Of a stretch of 32,888 bases of DNA, positions 7,042 to 16,151 are shown piece after piece (the first letter of the stretch is position 1; each line of letters opens with the position of its first letter). Below the pieces are notes generated by a model, which had not been told where the DNA came from, ran no database searches, and saw only the letters and a list, made by a program, of their open reading frames with translations. The stretch spans positions 1-32,888 of the forward strand of contig JABDKA010000132.1 in assembly GCA_013002405.1 (NCBI GenBank), given 5' to 3'. The DNA is from Sulfitobacter sp. GTDB taxonomy: Bacteria > Pseudomonadota > Alphaproteobacteria > Rhodobacterales > Rhodobacteraceae. The position numbers and the translations under genes are program-made.

Positions 7042-8166
7042 TCAGAGCACCTCATCGACCACGCGCTTCAATCGTCCCAGCGTGCCATCGACATCGTAAA
7101 GCTTGTCCAGCCCGAAAAGCCCCAGCCGGAAGGTCGAGAAACCTTCGGGCTCATCCACCTGCAGCGGCACACCGGCGGCGATCTGCACACCCTTGGCCGC
7201 GAAGGCCTTGCCGTTCTGCACGTCCGGGTCGGCGGTGTAGCTGACCACCACACCCGGCGCGCCATAGCCCTCAGCGGCGACGGAGGGGACCTGCTTTTCC
7301 GCCAGCATCTGGCGCACCCCTTCACCCAGCTTCCACTGGGCCTCTTTCAGCCGGTCAAAGCCGTATTTGCGCGTCTCCAGCATGGTGTCGCGGAAACCCC
7401 GCAGGGCGTCTGTGGGCATGGTTGCGTGATAGGCGTGCCCGCCGTCCTCGTAGGCCTTCATGATCGCGCGCCACTTGCCCAGATCGATGGCAAAGCTGTC
7501 AGATTGCGTCTCGGCCAGCCGCGCCTCGGCCCGGGCAGACATCATCACCAGGCCTGCGGCGGGAGAGGCGGACCAACCCTTTTGCGGAGCAGAGATCAGC
7601 ACATCGACCCCCAGCGCCTTCATATCGACCCAGGCACAGCCCGAGGCGATGCAGTCCAGCACCATGAGCGCGTCCACTTCGTGGGCGGCATCGGCCATCT
7701 GGCGGATATAGTCATCCGGCAGGATCACCCCGGCGGAGGTCTCAACATGAGGGGCAAAGACAACCTTGGGCTTCTCGTCCCGGATCGCCGCCACGACCTC
7801 GTCAATCGGCGCGGGGACAAAGGGTGACGTAACCGAATTGCCCTGCTGACGCGCCTTCAGCACGGTGGTCTTGGCGGTCAGGCCGCCGGTTTCAATGATC
7901 TGTGACCATCGGTAGGAGAACCAGCCGTTGCGCACCACCAGCACAGTCTGGTTCCGCGCGAACTGGCGCGCCACGGCCTCCATCGCGTATGATCCGCCGC
8001 CGGGGATCACGGCGACCGCGTCAGCATTGTAGACCTCGCGCAGCATGTCCGAGATGTCGCGCATCACCTGCTGGAAGGCCGCGCTCATGTGGTTCAACGA
8101 CCGGTCCGTGAATACGACCGAAAACTCCTCCAACCCATCGGGGTCCACCGTATTAAGCAGTGCCAT
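7042..8166 (-). CDS. Class V PLP-dependent aminotransferase (alanine-glyoxylate aminotransferase family)
   Basis: This 374-residue fold-type I enzyme has the expected order of features: substrate-side SVVFTDRSLNHMS, the cofactor phosphate loop IPGGGSYAMEAV, the ring-stacking region VVRNGWFSYRW, VFAPHVETSAGVILP, the Asp in LMVLDCIASGCAW and the Schiff-base Lys196 in LISAPQKGWSASPAAG. Family members move amino groups between alanine, serine or similar donors and glyoxylate or other 2-oxo acids; the exact pair is not evident. I start at 8166 because GGAGG lies eight bases upstream and similarity begins with MALLNTVDPDGL. The frame extends further upstream but that part looks non-coding. It lies downstream of two Lrp genes and may be one of their targets. 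Confidence 0.88.
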   Translation of the reverse strand: MALLNTVDPDGLEEFSVVFTDRSLNHMSAAFQQVMRDISDMLREVYNADAVAVIPGGGSYAMEAVARQFARNQTVLVVRNGWFSYRWSQIIETGGLTAKTTVLKARQQGNSVTSPFVPAPIDEVVAAIRDEKPKVVFAPHVETSAGVILPDDYIRQMADAAHEVDALMVLDCIASGCAWVDMKALGVDVLISAPQKGWSASPAAGLVMMSARAEARLAETQSDSFAIDLGKWRAIMKAYEDGGHAYHATMPTDALRGFRDTMLETRKYGFDRLKEAQWKLGEGVRQMLAEKQVPSVAAEGYGAPGVVVSYTADPDVQNGKAFAAKGVQIAAGVPLQVDEPEGFSTFRLGLFGLDKLYDVDGTLGRLKRVVDEVL

Positions 8167-8186
8167 GACATAATCCTCCGTTTGTT

Positions 8187-8209
8187 GGGCCCCTCCATAA
8201 GAGGGGGCC
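8187..8209 (-). promoter_or_regulatory. Hairpin just upstream of the aminotransferase ribosome site
   Basis: GGGCCCCTC (8187-8195) and GAGGGGGCC (8201-8209) form a near-perfect inverted repeat with a CATAA loop, about ten bases before the GGAGG of the aminotransferase. It could be an operator or a leader structure. There is no further evidence. Confidence 0.3.
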
Positions 8210-8297
8210 GCGCGATTGGCAAAGTCTATCTCGGTATACAACCGGGCCGCGGGGCGCTCTTCGGTTTCCGATGCGAAAGTCCCGCCGCGCAACCGGG

Positions 8298-8759
8298 TCA
8301 GAGACCGAGCGGCCCTGGCAAGCGTTCCTCGCTCAGCAGCACATTGGCCTCCACCTCACCCGCCCCCGGCAGGGTCATGATGCGCCGCCGCAGGACCCGT
8401 TCAAAATCCGGCAGATCGCGCGCGACGACCCGCAGGCGATAGTCATATAGGCCCAGCACATGCTCCACCGTTTGCACCTCCGGAATGGCGCTGACGGCCC
8501 GCTCGAAATCTTCCAACGATACCCGGCCCTTGGTGGCCAGCTTCACCCCCAGAAAGACCGTCACGCCAAACCCCAGCTTCTCAGCGTTGAGGCGCAGCCG
8601 CCGCCCGCTGAGGATCCTCGCCTGCTCCAGTCGCCGGATGCGCCGCCAGGTGGCCGGCTGGGACAGGCCAAAGCGACGGCCGAGGGCGCTGGCGGACTGG
8701 CTTGCGTCGCGGGCAAGTGCCCGGATGATCTGTCGGTCGATCTCGTCCAGCTCGGTCAT
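8298..8759 (-). CDS. Lrp/AsnC-family transcriptional regulator (second of tandem pair)
   Basis: This 153-residue protein has the full Lrp/AsnC layout. An N-terminal helix-turn-helix (about 5-60; LDEIDRQIIRALARDASQSASALGRRFGLSQPATWRRIRRLE) is joined by a linker to a C-terminal RAM domain (about 70-145), with the EVQTVEHVLGLYDYRLRVVARDLPDFERVLRR pattern of the effector-binding sheet. Its start overlaps the stop of the upstream lrp-like gene by four bases, so the two are likely translationally coupled and may form heteromers. Lrp proteins sense amino acids and control amino-acid genes. Here ilvC lies divergently upstream of the pair and an aminotransferase lies downstream, so both are natural candidates as targets. 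Confidence 0.93.
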   Translation of the reverse strand: MTELDEIDRQIIRALARDASQSASALGRRFGLSQPATWRRIRRLEQARILSGRRLRLNAEKLGFGVTVFLGVKLATKGRVSLEDFERAVSAIPEVQTVEHVLGLYDYRLRVVARDLPDFERVLRRRIMTLPGAGEVEANVLLSEERLPGPLGL

Positions 8760-9211
8760 AGCGGCAGGCTCTCATCGACCTTGATCCGCGCCACGTGCAT
8801 CAGCGCCTCGATATCGGCGATATGCGGCAGGGTCAGGATGCGACTGCGATAGATTTCCTGATAATGCCCCATGTCCCGGGCGATGACCGACAGGCGCACG
8901 TCGACACGCCCCAGAAAGGTCTGGATTTCGATCACCTCGGGCACCTTGCGCGCCTCGGCCAGGAAAGCGTCAAAAGCATTGCCTTGCGTCTTGTCGAGGG
9001 TGACGCGGAGAGAGACCTCCACCGCATAGCCAAGAGCGGCCCAGTTCACCACAGCGCTCACACCCTGGATGATGTCCTCATCCTCCATCCGCGCGATCCG
9101 CCTGCTCGTCTTGCCGGGGGTCAGGCCGCACCGCTCGGCCAGTTCCGAAGGGGACAGGCTCGGCTCCGCCTGCCAGTAGCGCAGGATACGGCGATCCACA
9201 TCATCAAGCAT
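8756..9211 (-). CDS. Lrp/AsnC-family transcriptional regulator (first of tandem pair)
   Basis: This 151-residue protein opens with LDDVDRRILRYWQAEPSLSPSELAERCGLTPGKTSRRIARME, a complete winged helix-turn-helix of the AsnC type. It continues into a RAM domain with EVIEIQTFLGRVDVRLSVIARDMGHYQEIYRSRILTLPHI. Sequence identity with its downstream partner is low to the eye outside family positions, so this is an old pair rather than a recent duplication. It is divergent from ilvC across 135 bases that include an AT-rich segment (about 9217-9255) suitable for Lrp-type binding. Regulation of ilvC by this pair is inference from position. Confidence 0.93.
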   Translation of the reverse strand: MLDDVDRRILRYWQAEPSLSPSELAERCGLTPGKTSRRIARMEDEDIIQGVSAVVNWAALGYAVEVSLRVTLDKTQGNAFDAFLAEARKVPEVIEIQTFLGRVDVRLSVIARDMGHYQEIYRSRILTLPHIADIEALMHVARIKVDESLPL

Positions 9212-9282
9212 GATTTTTCCAGTTTTAGACAGAATGACGAATTATCATCTTCATCTAGCGGAATAAACCCAAGAAACCCCTA

Positions 9283-10369
<1,087 letters not shown>

Positions 10370-10388
10370 TCGACCCTTCGATCAAAGG

Positions 10389-10420
10389 AAAAGCCCGGCT
10401 CCTTCGAGCCGGGCTTTTTC
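10389..10420 (+). terminator. Rho-independent terminator of ilvC
   Basis: A 13-bp stem (arms 10389-10401 and 10406-10418; core GCCCGGCTC/GAGCCGGGC) with a CTTC loop runs directly into TTTTT. It starts 20 bases after the ilvC stop. The A-rich left side could also let it act on the minus-strand small gene. Confidence 0.92.
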
Positions 10421-10443
10421 GTGGGCAGTGGCATAGTCCGGTA

Positions 10444-10557
10444 TCAGTCGGATTTTTTGTCTTTGCGCTTGGGCTTTTTCATTGTCTGCATGAAATAGGC
10501 AATGACGACGATCAGCAGCAGCATTGCGATCACGACGATCATGTTCTCGGTGGTCAT
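10444..10557 (-). CDS. 37-residue single-pass membrane microprotein
   Basis: The protein MTTENMIVVIAMLLLIVVIAY... has one membrane helix at residues 6-23. A strongly basic tail (KKPKRKDKK) should lie in the cytoplasm by the positive-inside rule. An AAGGGAG ribosome site lies six bases before the ATG at 10557, which supports translation. The frame continues upstream of this ATG, but that part looks like non-coding leader. No family is recognised. It may modulate a membrane partner, as many bacterial microproteins do, but nothing here identifies the partner. The neighbouring 56-residue gene has the same size class and topology. Confidence 0.6.
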   Translation of the reverse strand: MTTENMIVVIAMLLLIVVIAYFMQTMKKPKRKDKKSD

Positions 10558-10730
10558 TGGGCGCTCCCTTGTTCTTTTCTCCGCGCCTCTGCACGGCTTC
10601 AGAGACTTAAATAGGGCCACGTCGCGCAGACGCAAACCAGACGCCCGGAAAAATCAGCAAGAGTTTAGCTGTGCATGAATTCAAACCGAGAATGGAAAGG
10701 TCCGGCGCAGTGCGGGGCCGTTTCTCAATC

Positions 10731-10901
10731 TCACACGTCCGCAGGTTTCGCGTGTGGATCCTTGTCGGTCGCCAGGGTCGACTTGCGCGCATTCGGATCA
10801 TCCATCCGCGCTTCGGTTTTGCGTTTTGCGAGGTATGCGATGCCGATCCAGGTCAGCAGGGTCACGAATGCAAGTGCGCCAATCAGATACGTCCAGTCCA
10901 T
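10731..10901 (-). CDS. 56-residue single-pass membrane microprotein
   Basis: A short frame with the strong ribosome site AAGGAG seven bases before its ATG encodes MDWTYLIGALAFVTLLTWIGIAYLAKRK..., one membrane helix (about 5-24) flanked by a basic KRK turn. A hydrophilic charged tail follows (residues 28-56, TEARMDDPNARK...). It is transcribed away from the EamA transporter gene and lies 173 bases upstream of the 37-residue gene on the same strand. No family is recognised. The ribosome site, codon use and clean membrane topology make it more likely real than not. Confidence 0.65.
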   Translation of the reverse strand: MDWTYLIGALAFVTLLTWIGIAYLAKRKTEARMDDPNARKSTLATDKDPHAKPADV

Positions 10902-11015
10902 TGTCTTTCTCCTTCAACAGTCCAAGTTAACCTTAAAACCCGCTGCGAACGCATAGGGTTCCGGGCACGGTGTCGCACCCCTGTTTGGCAGATCTGAAGA
11001 CTGGAACCACTGGCC

Positions 11016-11993
11016 ATGAACGCTCGCCCTCGCATCACCGCCCGCAGCTGGCTGATGATCGCCACGCTCGCCTTTGTCTGGGGCGGCACATTTCTGGTGA
11101 CCGAGGTGGCCCTGACGGGAATGAGCCCCTACTGGATCGCGGCGAGCCGGATCGGCCTTGCCGCCTTGGTCATGGGTGCTGTGTGGGCTGCCCGGGGGTT
11201 CGGCCTTTTCGAGGCACGGCCTGCGCCGCCGCAGGTTCTTTCCCTGATCGTCATCGGCGCGGTCAGCTCGGCCATTCCCTTTACACTGCTGGCCTGGGGC
11301 CAACAGTATGTCACCTCAGGTTTTGCAGGCGTTTCAATGGCTTCCACGGCCCTGATCATCTTGCCGCTTGCCCACTTTTTCGTGCCCGGAGAGCGGTTGA
11401 CGTGGCGCCGGGTGCTGGGTTTCGTCGTGGGGTTCGCGGGTGTCGTGGTGCTGATCGGCACCCAGGCCTTCGACAGCAGCGGGTCAGAGCGGGAGACGGC
11501 GGGCCGCCTCGCCTGTGTCTCCGCGGCCGGATGCTACGCCATTAGTTCCATCCTCATGCGCCGCCTTCCTGGCATCGATGCCATCGGCCTCGCCGCAATC
11601 CTACTGATCATCGGGGCCATGATCAGCCTGCCGCTCGCCTTCGCGATAGAAGGCTGGCCCGTAACCCCGACGCCCAAGATCCTTGGCGTGCTGATCTTTT
11701 TGGGCCTTGTCCCAACCGCCGCCGCCGCCTTCCTGCGGGTGCTGGTGGTGCGCACGGCAGGGCCGGTCTTCATGTCACTGGTGAATTATCAGGTGCCGGT
11801 CTGGTCCGTGGTCCTGGGCGCGCTGATCCTGTCGGAGCCTCTTCCGCCGGAACTGATCTATGCCCTGCTCCTGATTCTCGCGGGCCTCGCAGTCAGCCAA
11901 TATGGACCGCTGAAACGGCTCTTTGCCAGCGCTCGCATGAATGGACAGACGGAAGACGCGCTCAAAGCACCCCAATCCGCATCCCGCACCTAG
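11016..11993 (+). CDS. EamA-domain (DMT superfamily) transporter
   Basis: This 325-residue inner-membrane protein has about ten predicted helices arranged as two EamA repeats (about 10-148 and 165-300). The first repeat opens with WLMIATLAFVWGGTFLVTEVAL and ends in GVVVLIGTQAF. The second includes ACVSAAGCYAISSILMRRL and the terminal ALILSEPLPPELIYALLLILAGLAVSQYG. Such drug/metabolite transporters mostly export amino acids or other small metabolites. The neighbouring ilvC and Lrp genes make amino-acid export thinkable, but this is weak inference. There is no clear ribosome site at the ATG. The stop is only nine bases from the end of converging glmM, with no terminator between. Confidence 0.9.
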   Translation: MNARPRITARSWLMIATLAFVWGGTFLVTEVALTGMSPYWIAASRIGLAALVMGAVWAARGFGLFEARPAPPQVLSLIVIGAVSSAIPFTLLAWGQQYVTSGFAGVSMASTALIILPLAHFFVPGERLTWRRVLGFVVGFAGVVVLIGTQAFDSSGSERETAGRLACVSAAGCYAISSILMRRLPGIDAIGLAAILLIIGAMISLPLAFAIEGWPVTPTPKILGVLIFLGLVPTAAAAFLRVLVVRTAGPVFMSLVNYQVPVWSVVLGALILSEPLPPELIYALLLILAGLAVSQYGPLKRLFASARMNGQTEDALKAPQSASRT

Positions 11994-12002
11994 TCTGAGC
12001 TC

Positions 12003-13349
12003 TCAGCCCGCCACCGCCTTTTCCACCGCAGAGACGACATCATCCACCGCTTCCTGCATCAGCGCGGGGTCCTCGTGCTCGGCCATGACGCGCACGAGTG
12101 GCTCCGTTCCGGACTTGCGGATCAGCAGCCGACCGCCGCCGCCAAGCTGTGCCTCGGCCCCCGCAATGGCCTTCTTGACCGCTTCCATCTCAAGTGGTCG
12201 CTGATCGGCTGAAAAGCGCACGTTCTGAAGAAGTTGCGGGACGGGCTCAAACTGATGCATGAGGGCCGACGCGGGCCGATCGGCGCGCACCATCTCTGCC
12301 AGGAACTGTAGCCCGGCCATGAGCCCGTCCCCGGTGGTGGCATGGTCCAGCATGACGATGTGGCCCGACTGCTCACCGCCAAGGTTGTAGCCGCCCTGCC
12401 GCATGCGCTCCACCACGTACCTATCACCGACCCCGGTCCGTTCCAGCCGCAGACCGAGGTCTTCCAGGAATCGTTCCAGCCCAAGATTGCTCATCACCGT
12501 GGCCACCAGCGCCCCGCCATTGAGCCGCTTTTCCGCCGCCCAGCGGGCTGCCATGAGGGCCATGAACTGATCGCCGTCGCCGATATTTCCCGCCTCGTCA
12601 ATCAGGATCACCCGGTCCGCGTCCCCATCCAGACAGATGCCCACGTCGGCCCCGTGCGCCACGACCATCTCTGCCGCCGCCTGAGGGTGGGTCGATCCGC
12701 AGCCCTGGTTGATATTGTGCCCGTTGGGCGCGACGCCCATGGGGATCACGTCCGCCCCCAGTTCCCAAAGTGCCATGGGGGCCACGTGGTGGGCGGCACC
12801 GTTGGCGCAGTCGATCACTACCTTGAGCCCGTCCAGCCGCATCTGGCGCGGAAAGGAGCTTTTGACCCGCTCGATATAGCGGAACCGGCTGTCGTCGATC
12901 CGTTTGGCGCGGCCGATGTTGTGGGCATCCGTAGGCTTCACGCCCGATTCCACCAGCGCCTCGATCTCCGCCTCCATCTCATCCGAGAGCTTGAAACCGT
13001 CGGGGCCGAAGAACTTGATCCCATTGTCATGGGCCGGGTTGTGGCTGGCCGAGATCATCACACCAAGATCGGCCCGCATGGAACGGGTCAGCAGGCCCAC
13101 AGCGGGTGTCGGCACCGGGCCCAGCAGCAGCACGTTCATACCCGTCGAGGTGAGCCCGGCTGTCAGTGCATTTTCGAACATGTAACCGGAAAGCCGCGTG
13201 TCCTTGCCGATCACCACCCGGTGCACACCCTTGTCATCCTGGCGGAAATAGCGGCCCACGGCGGCCCCGATGCGCAGGGCCATCTCGGCGGTCATGGGGT
13301 GGCTGTTGGCGGTGCCACGCACACCGTCTGTTCCGAATAATTTGGTCAT
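12003..13349 (-). CDS. glmM: Phosphoglucosamine mutase
   Basis: GlmM turns glucosamine-6-phosphate into glucosamine-1-phosphate for UDP-GlcNAc, peptidoglycan and lipopolysaccharide. The 448-residue length is standard. It begins with the family signature [18 protein letters not shown]. The phosphoserine is Ser102 in [19 protein letters not shown]. The metal loop is [13 protein letters not shown]. The substrate phosphate loop is [17 protein letters not shown]. All four functional loops are intact. The ATG overlaps the folP stop by four bases (ATGA), so it is the last gene of a translationally coupled folB-folP-glmM operon. A folP-glmM arrangement is also familiar from gammaproteobacteria. Confidence 0.98.
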   Translation of the reverse strand: MTKLFGTDGVRGTANSHPMTAEMALRIGAAVGRYFRQDDKGVHRVVIGKDTRLSGYMFENALTAGLTSTGMNVLLLGPVPTPAVGLLTRSMRADLGVMISASHNPAHDNGIKFFGPDGFKLSDEMEAEIEALVESGVKPTDAHNIGRAKRIDDSRFRYIERVKSSFPRQMRLDGLKVVIDCANGAAHHVAPMALWELGADVIPMGVAPNGHNINQGCGSTHPQAAAEMVVAHGADVGICLDGDADRVILIDEAGNIGDGDQFMALMAARWAAEKRLNGGALVATVMSNLGLERFLEDLGLRLERTGVGDRYVVERMRQGGYNLGGEQSGHIVMLDHATTGDGLMAGLQFLAEMVRADRPASALMHQFEPVPQLLQNVRFSADQRPLEMEAVKKAIAGAEAQLGGGGRLLIRKSGTEPLVRVMAEHEDPALMQEAVDDVVSAVEKAVAG

Positions 13350-14368
13350 ACCTGTCTTCCTGCCATAGCGGCCCGCCAGAGCGCAATCGCCTGAACGGTC
13401 TGAGGCACATCATGCACACGGAACATCTGGATGCCATGCGCAAGCCCCGCCAAAGCGACCCCGATGGAACCCGGTGCGCGGGCATCCGCCTGCGGCTCAT
13501 TCCCGATGGTGCCGATAAACCGCTTGCGCGAGGCACCCAGCAGGATCGGCACGCCAAGCCCGTGAAACAGGCTTAGCCGGGCCAGCAGCGTCAGATTATG
13601 CTCCAGCGTCTTACCAAAGCCGATACCGGGGTCCGCGATGATCCGGGCGCGGGGAATGCCTTCAGCCTCCAGACGCGTGATCTGACCCTGCAGAAAGTCG
13701 AACACGTCCAGCAGCACATCGTCGTAGGCCGGGTTCTGTTGCATGGTCGCCGGATCACCCTGCGCGTGCATCACGCAGACGGGCAGGTCCGCGTCAGCGC
13801 AAAACCTTGCCAGCGCGGGATCGTAGGTGAAGCCCGACACGTCATTGACCAGCCCGGCCCCTGCCGCGACCGCCGCCTCGGCCACCGCTGATTTGCGGGT
13901 GTCGATGGAGACCAGCCCCCCCTCGCCCGCCTCTATCAGGCCTTCGATGATGGGCACTGTTCTCCGGATCTCTTCCTCCGGATCGACGGTCTCTGCGCCG
14001 GGGCGGGTCGATTCACCGCCCACGTCCAGCAGGTCCACCCCTGCCGCGCGCATCGCTTGACCCGCGGCAATGGCATCCGCTGCCGCCGCATGGAGGCCGC
14101 CGTCGGAAAAACTGTCGGGCGTGGCGTTCAGGATTCCCATCACCCTTGGGCGGTCCATGGAAAGGCTCCCGATATCTGGCCTGCTCTCGACAAAACGCTC
14201 GAGCGCCTGGGCGTCAAAGTCCGCCACCCGCCGCACCTGCGGCACGCGGCCCCGGGCCAGCACTTCAACATGGGTGAACCAGCCCCACCCCCCTGCAACG
14301 GGCAGGGCCCCCTTGGGCCGGGCCGGCCCCACCTGGATCAGGGGGCGCAGATAGTCCCCGCCACTCAC
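13346..14368 (-). CDS. folP: Dihydropteroate synthase
   Basis: FolP joins 4-aminobenzoate to the pterin diphosphate, the step blocked by sulfonamides. The catalytic TIM barrel starts near residue 74 with [19 protein letters not shown]. It includes [49 protein letters not shown], the [11 protein letters not shown] loop, [13 protein letters not shown] and GASRKRFIG. At 340 residues it is longer than the usual 270-280 because of an N-terminal extension of about 70 residues with no recognised motif; such extensions occur in alphaproteobacterial homologues. Its start overlaps the folB stop by four bases and its stop overlaps the glmM start by four, showing tight coupling. Function is certain; the role of the extension is not. 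Confidence 0.97.
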   Translation of the reverse strand: MSGGDYLRPLIQVGPARPKGALPVAGGWGWFTHVEVLARGRVPQVRRVADFDAQALERFVESRPDIGSLSMDRPRVMGILNATPDSFSDGGLHAAAADAIAAGQAMRAAGVDLLDVGGESTRPGAETVDPEEEIRRTVPIIEGLIEAGEGGLVSIDTRKSAVAEAAVAAGAGLVNDVSGFTYDPALARFCADADLPVCVMHAQGDPATMQQNPAYDDVLLDVFDFLQGQITRLEAEGIPRARIIADPGIGFGKTLEHNLTLLARLSLFHGLGVPILLGASRKRFIGTIGNEPQADARAPGSIGVALAGLAHGIQMFRVHDVPQTVQAIALWRAAMAGRQV

Positions 14369-15288
14369 AGCTCCGCCTGGGATACATCCATTGCACGCAG
14401 GGGAACGGCGGAATCACCCGGCAGATCTTCCCCGATCACCAGCATCTCGGCTGCCCCGAAGGTTGCCGCGAACCAGGCGGCAAGCGCCACGGAGTCGCGC
14501 GGCTGGGCCGAAGGCGTGTCGACCGCATCCAGAACGATCTTTGACGGGGCCCAGACACAGGTTTGCCCGTTCTTCATCGCCCAATCCAGCTCCGTTCGTG
14601 TCTCCACCACGACACAGCGGTCGTCCCTGGAGGCCAGAACCCATGCGTTCTGCTCAATAGCCAGAAGATCAATTCGCCGCTGTGCCAGCCTGTGAACCAC
14701 CTGCGGCGCGGGCGCATCATCGGCCCCTACGCAGATGATGAGGGGACGGTCCTGCGCTTCCAGCTGGTCCAGCCAGCCCTTCAGATGGGGCGATGCGATG
14801 GCGGCGTTGCTGAGATAGACCAGTTCCGGCTCGGGCGCATGCTCGGGGACAACCTCCGCGATCGGGGCCCCGTCACGCGCGCGGACGATCTCAACGCCCA
14901 AGGCACCTGGACCGCGGTCCAGTTTTTCGATCCGGACGAAGGCGCGCATCGCCTGCGGCTCCAGCAGAATACGCTCTGCGACCCGCTCGGCCAGGGTTTC
15001 CAGAAGGGCCAGCCGCTCCACCGCAAGCTCGGTGGCGATGGCCTCTGTCACCCGGTCGTAGCTCAGGATGCGGTCCACATCGTCGTCGATGGGCCCGGTC
15101 AGGGGGCGCACTTCGACGACCACATTGAAACAGATACGCTGAGTGACCCCGCGTTCGGCCTGAAAGGCACCGATCTCAACCTCCACGATGTGGTCGCGCA
15201 GGGAGATACGGTCCAGCGGATCGGAACCGGCCATTGCCGCCGCCCTTTCGGACGGATGGGCAAAGGCAAGACGGATTTCGTTGGTCAT
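14365..15288 (-). CDS. folB: Dihydroneopterin aldolase fused to a degenerate amino-acid-kinase-like domain
   Basis: Residues 25-140 are a complete FolB domain, which cleaves dihydroneopterin to the 6-hydroxymethyl pterin for FolP. It has IGAFQAERGVTQR with Glu45, the LSYD tyrosine Tyr77, LLETLAERVAERIL with Glu97, and a strand VRIEKLDRGPGALGVEI holding the likely catalytic Lys122. A normal FolB ends there, at about 120 residues. This protein continues for about 150 more (156-290) into a segment that, by my reading, follows the layout of small amino-acid-kinase-fold proteins of the MfnE/uridylate-kinase-like type. This includes a C-terminal WAPSKIVLDA...RDSVALAAWFAATFGA block. The glycine-rich ATP motifs are replaced (SNA at 160-162, GAD at 188-190). 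The domain assignment for the second half is inference. Confidence 0.88.
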   Translation of the reverse strand: MTNEIRLAFAHPSERAAAMAGSDPLDRISLRDHIVEVEIGAFQAERGVTQRICFNVVVEVRPLTGPIDDDVDRILSYDRVTEAIATELAVERLALLETLAERVAERILLEPQAMRAFVRIEKLDRGPGALGVEIVRARDGAPIAEVVPEHAPEPELVYLSNAAIASPHLKGWLDQLEAQDRPLIICVGADDAPAPQVVHRLAQRRIDLLAIEQNAWVLASRDDRCVVVETRTELDWAMKNGQTCVWAPSKIVLDAVDTPSAQPRDSVALAAWFAATFGAAEMLVIGEDLPGDSAVPLRAMDVSQAEL

Positions 15289-15385
15289 GGTCGGAGCCTC
15301 AAAGCGTCAGATACTGCCCGTTGGGTAACCTGAAACCCCGTCCTTAACAGCCCGCTTTCCGGCAGACCAGCGTCCAGTTGCGGCG

Positions 15386-16033
15386 TCAGTTGGAGGCGCT
15401 GCGCCAGGTGTGACGGTAAAAGAGGTGCTGTCCGATGCGTGCCGTGCGCGTATAAACGCGGGCCCAGCGCGGGTTGACGGCGGTCGTGTGATAGTGCGTC
15501 GCCCCTTCGGTCAGTTCGGGCGCGCGCCCGTCCAGCACGGCCCGGGCAATCTTGCCCACCCGGGCAAAGGCGCGTGGCTCCGCGATCACTTCGGCGTAAC
15601 CGTCACAGGTGTAGGTAAATTGGCACTGGTACTTCTTACCGGTACCCTGGTTGATCACCTTGCAAAGCGAACCGGGGAAACGCTTGGATTTGACGCGGTT
15701 CATGATCACCTCTGCCACCGCGAACTGGCCCTTGACCGTCTCACCGCGCGCTTCGAAGTAAAGCGCCTCGGCCAGGCAGCGCCATTCGTCTGATCTTTTC
15801 GGCTTAGGCTGGGCATCGACCCAGCCGCGTGTGAAGGTCACACCACTTCCGGCAGAAACCGTCTGAGGCTGCGTCAGCAGTTCTTTCAGACGAAGGTTCC
15901 CCGTTGACTTGAGGCCTTGCTGCTCAATCCGTGCCAGATCTTCCGCCTTGTCGGACGAAGCTGAAGACAGGGAAGGAGAGACAAGAAGTGCCGCTGCAAT
16001 CAGGGCTAGGGTGGTGAAACGTGGCAGAGGCAT
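15386..16033 (-). CDS. Secreted SleB-like cell wall hydrolase
   Basis: This 215-residue exported protein has a signal peptide (residues 1 to about 25: PLPRFTTLALIAAALLVSPSLSSA) and a C-terminal Hydrolase_2/SleB domain (about 80-210). The domain shows RCLAEALYFEARGE (Glu89 and Glu94, one probably catalytic), QFAVAEVIMNRVKS, CKVINQG, CQFTYTCDG and ATHYHTT. SleB-type domains cut glycan strands of peptidoglycan. In this non-sporulating lineage such proteins are thought to serve general wall turnover. Four cysteines in the domain (positions 86, 124 and two in CQFTYTC) could form periplasmic disulfides. It is on the same strand as the fol operon, 97 bases upstream of which lies its stop, and it appears to be a separate unit. 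Confidence 0.9.
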   Translation of the reverse strand: MPLPRFTTLALIAAALLVSPSLSSASSDKAEDLARIEQQGLKSTGNLRLKELLTQPQTVSAGSGVTFTRGWVDAQPKPKRSDEWRCLAEALYFEARGETVKGQFAVAEVIMNRVKSKRFPGSLCKVINQGTGKKYQCQFTYTCDGYAEVIAEPRAFARVGKIARAVLDGRAPELTEGATHYHTTAVNPRWARVYTRTARIGQHLFYRHTWRSASN

Positions 16034-16151
16034 GGCAGGGCCCGTGGATTGTTTAAAGTCAGGCAGCGCCTAACCAACCTCACCCGGATCGGCAACCCCA
16101 CGCCAAAGCGTTACGCGGATTCCGGCCTAGACCCACAATCTGTAGCGCTTT

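Noticed and set aside
6589-7827. 412-codon plus-strand frame spanning the ubiH-like end and the aminotransferase
   Set aside because: It crosses the palindrome region and two real genes, and no family resembles its translation.
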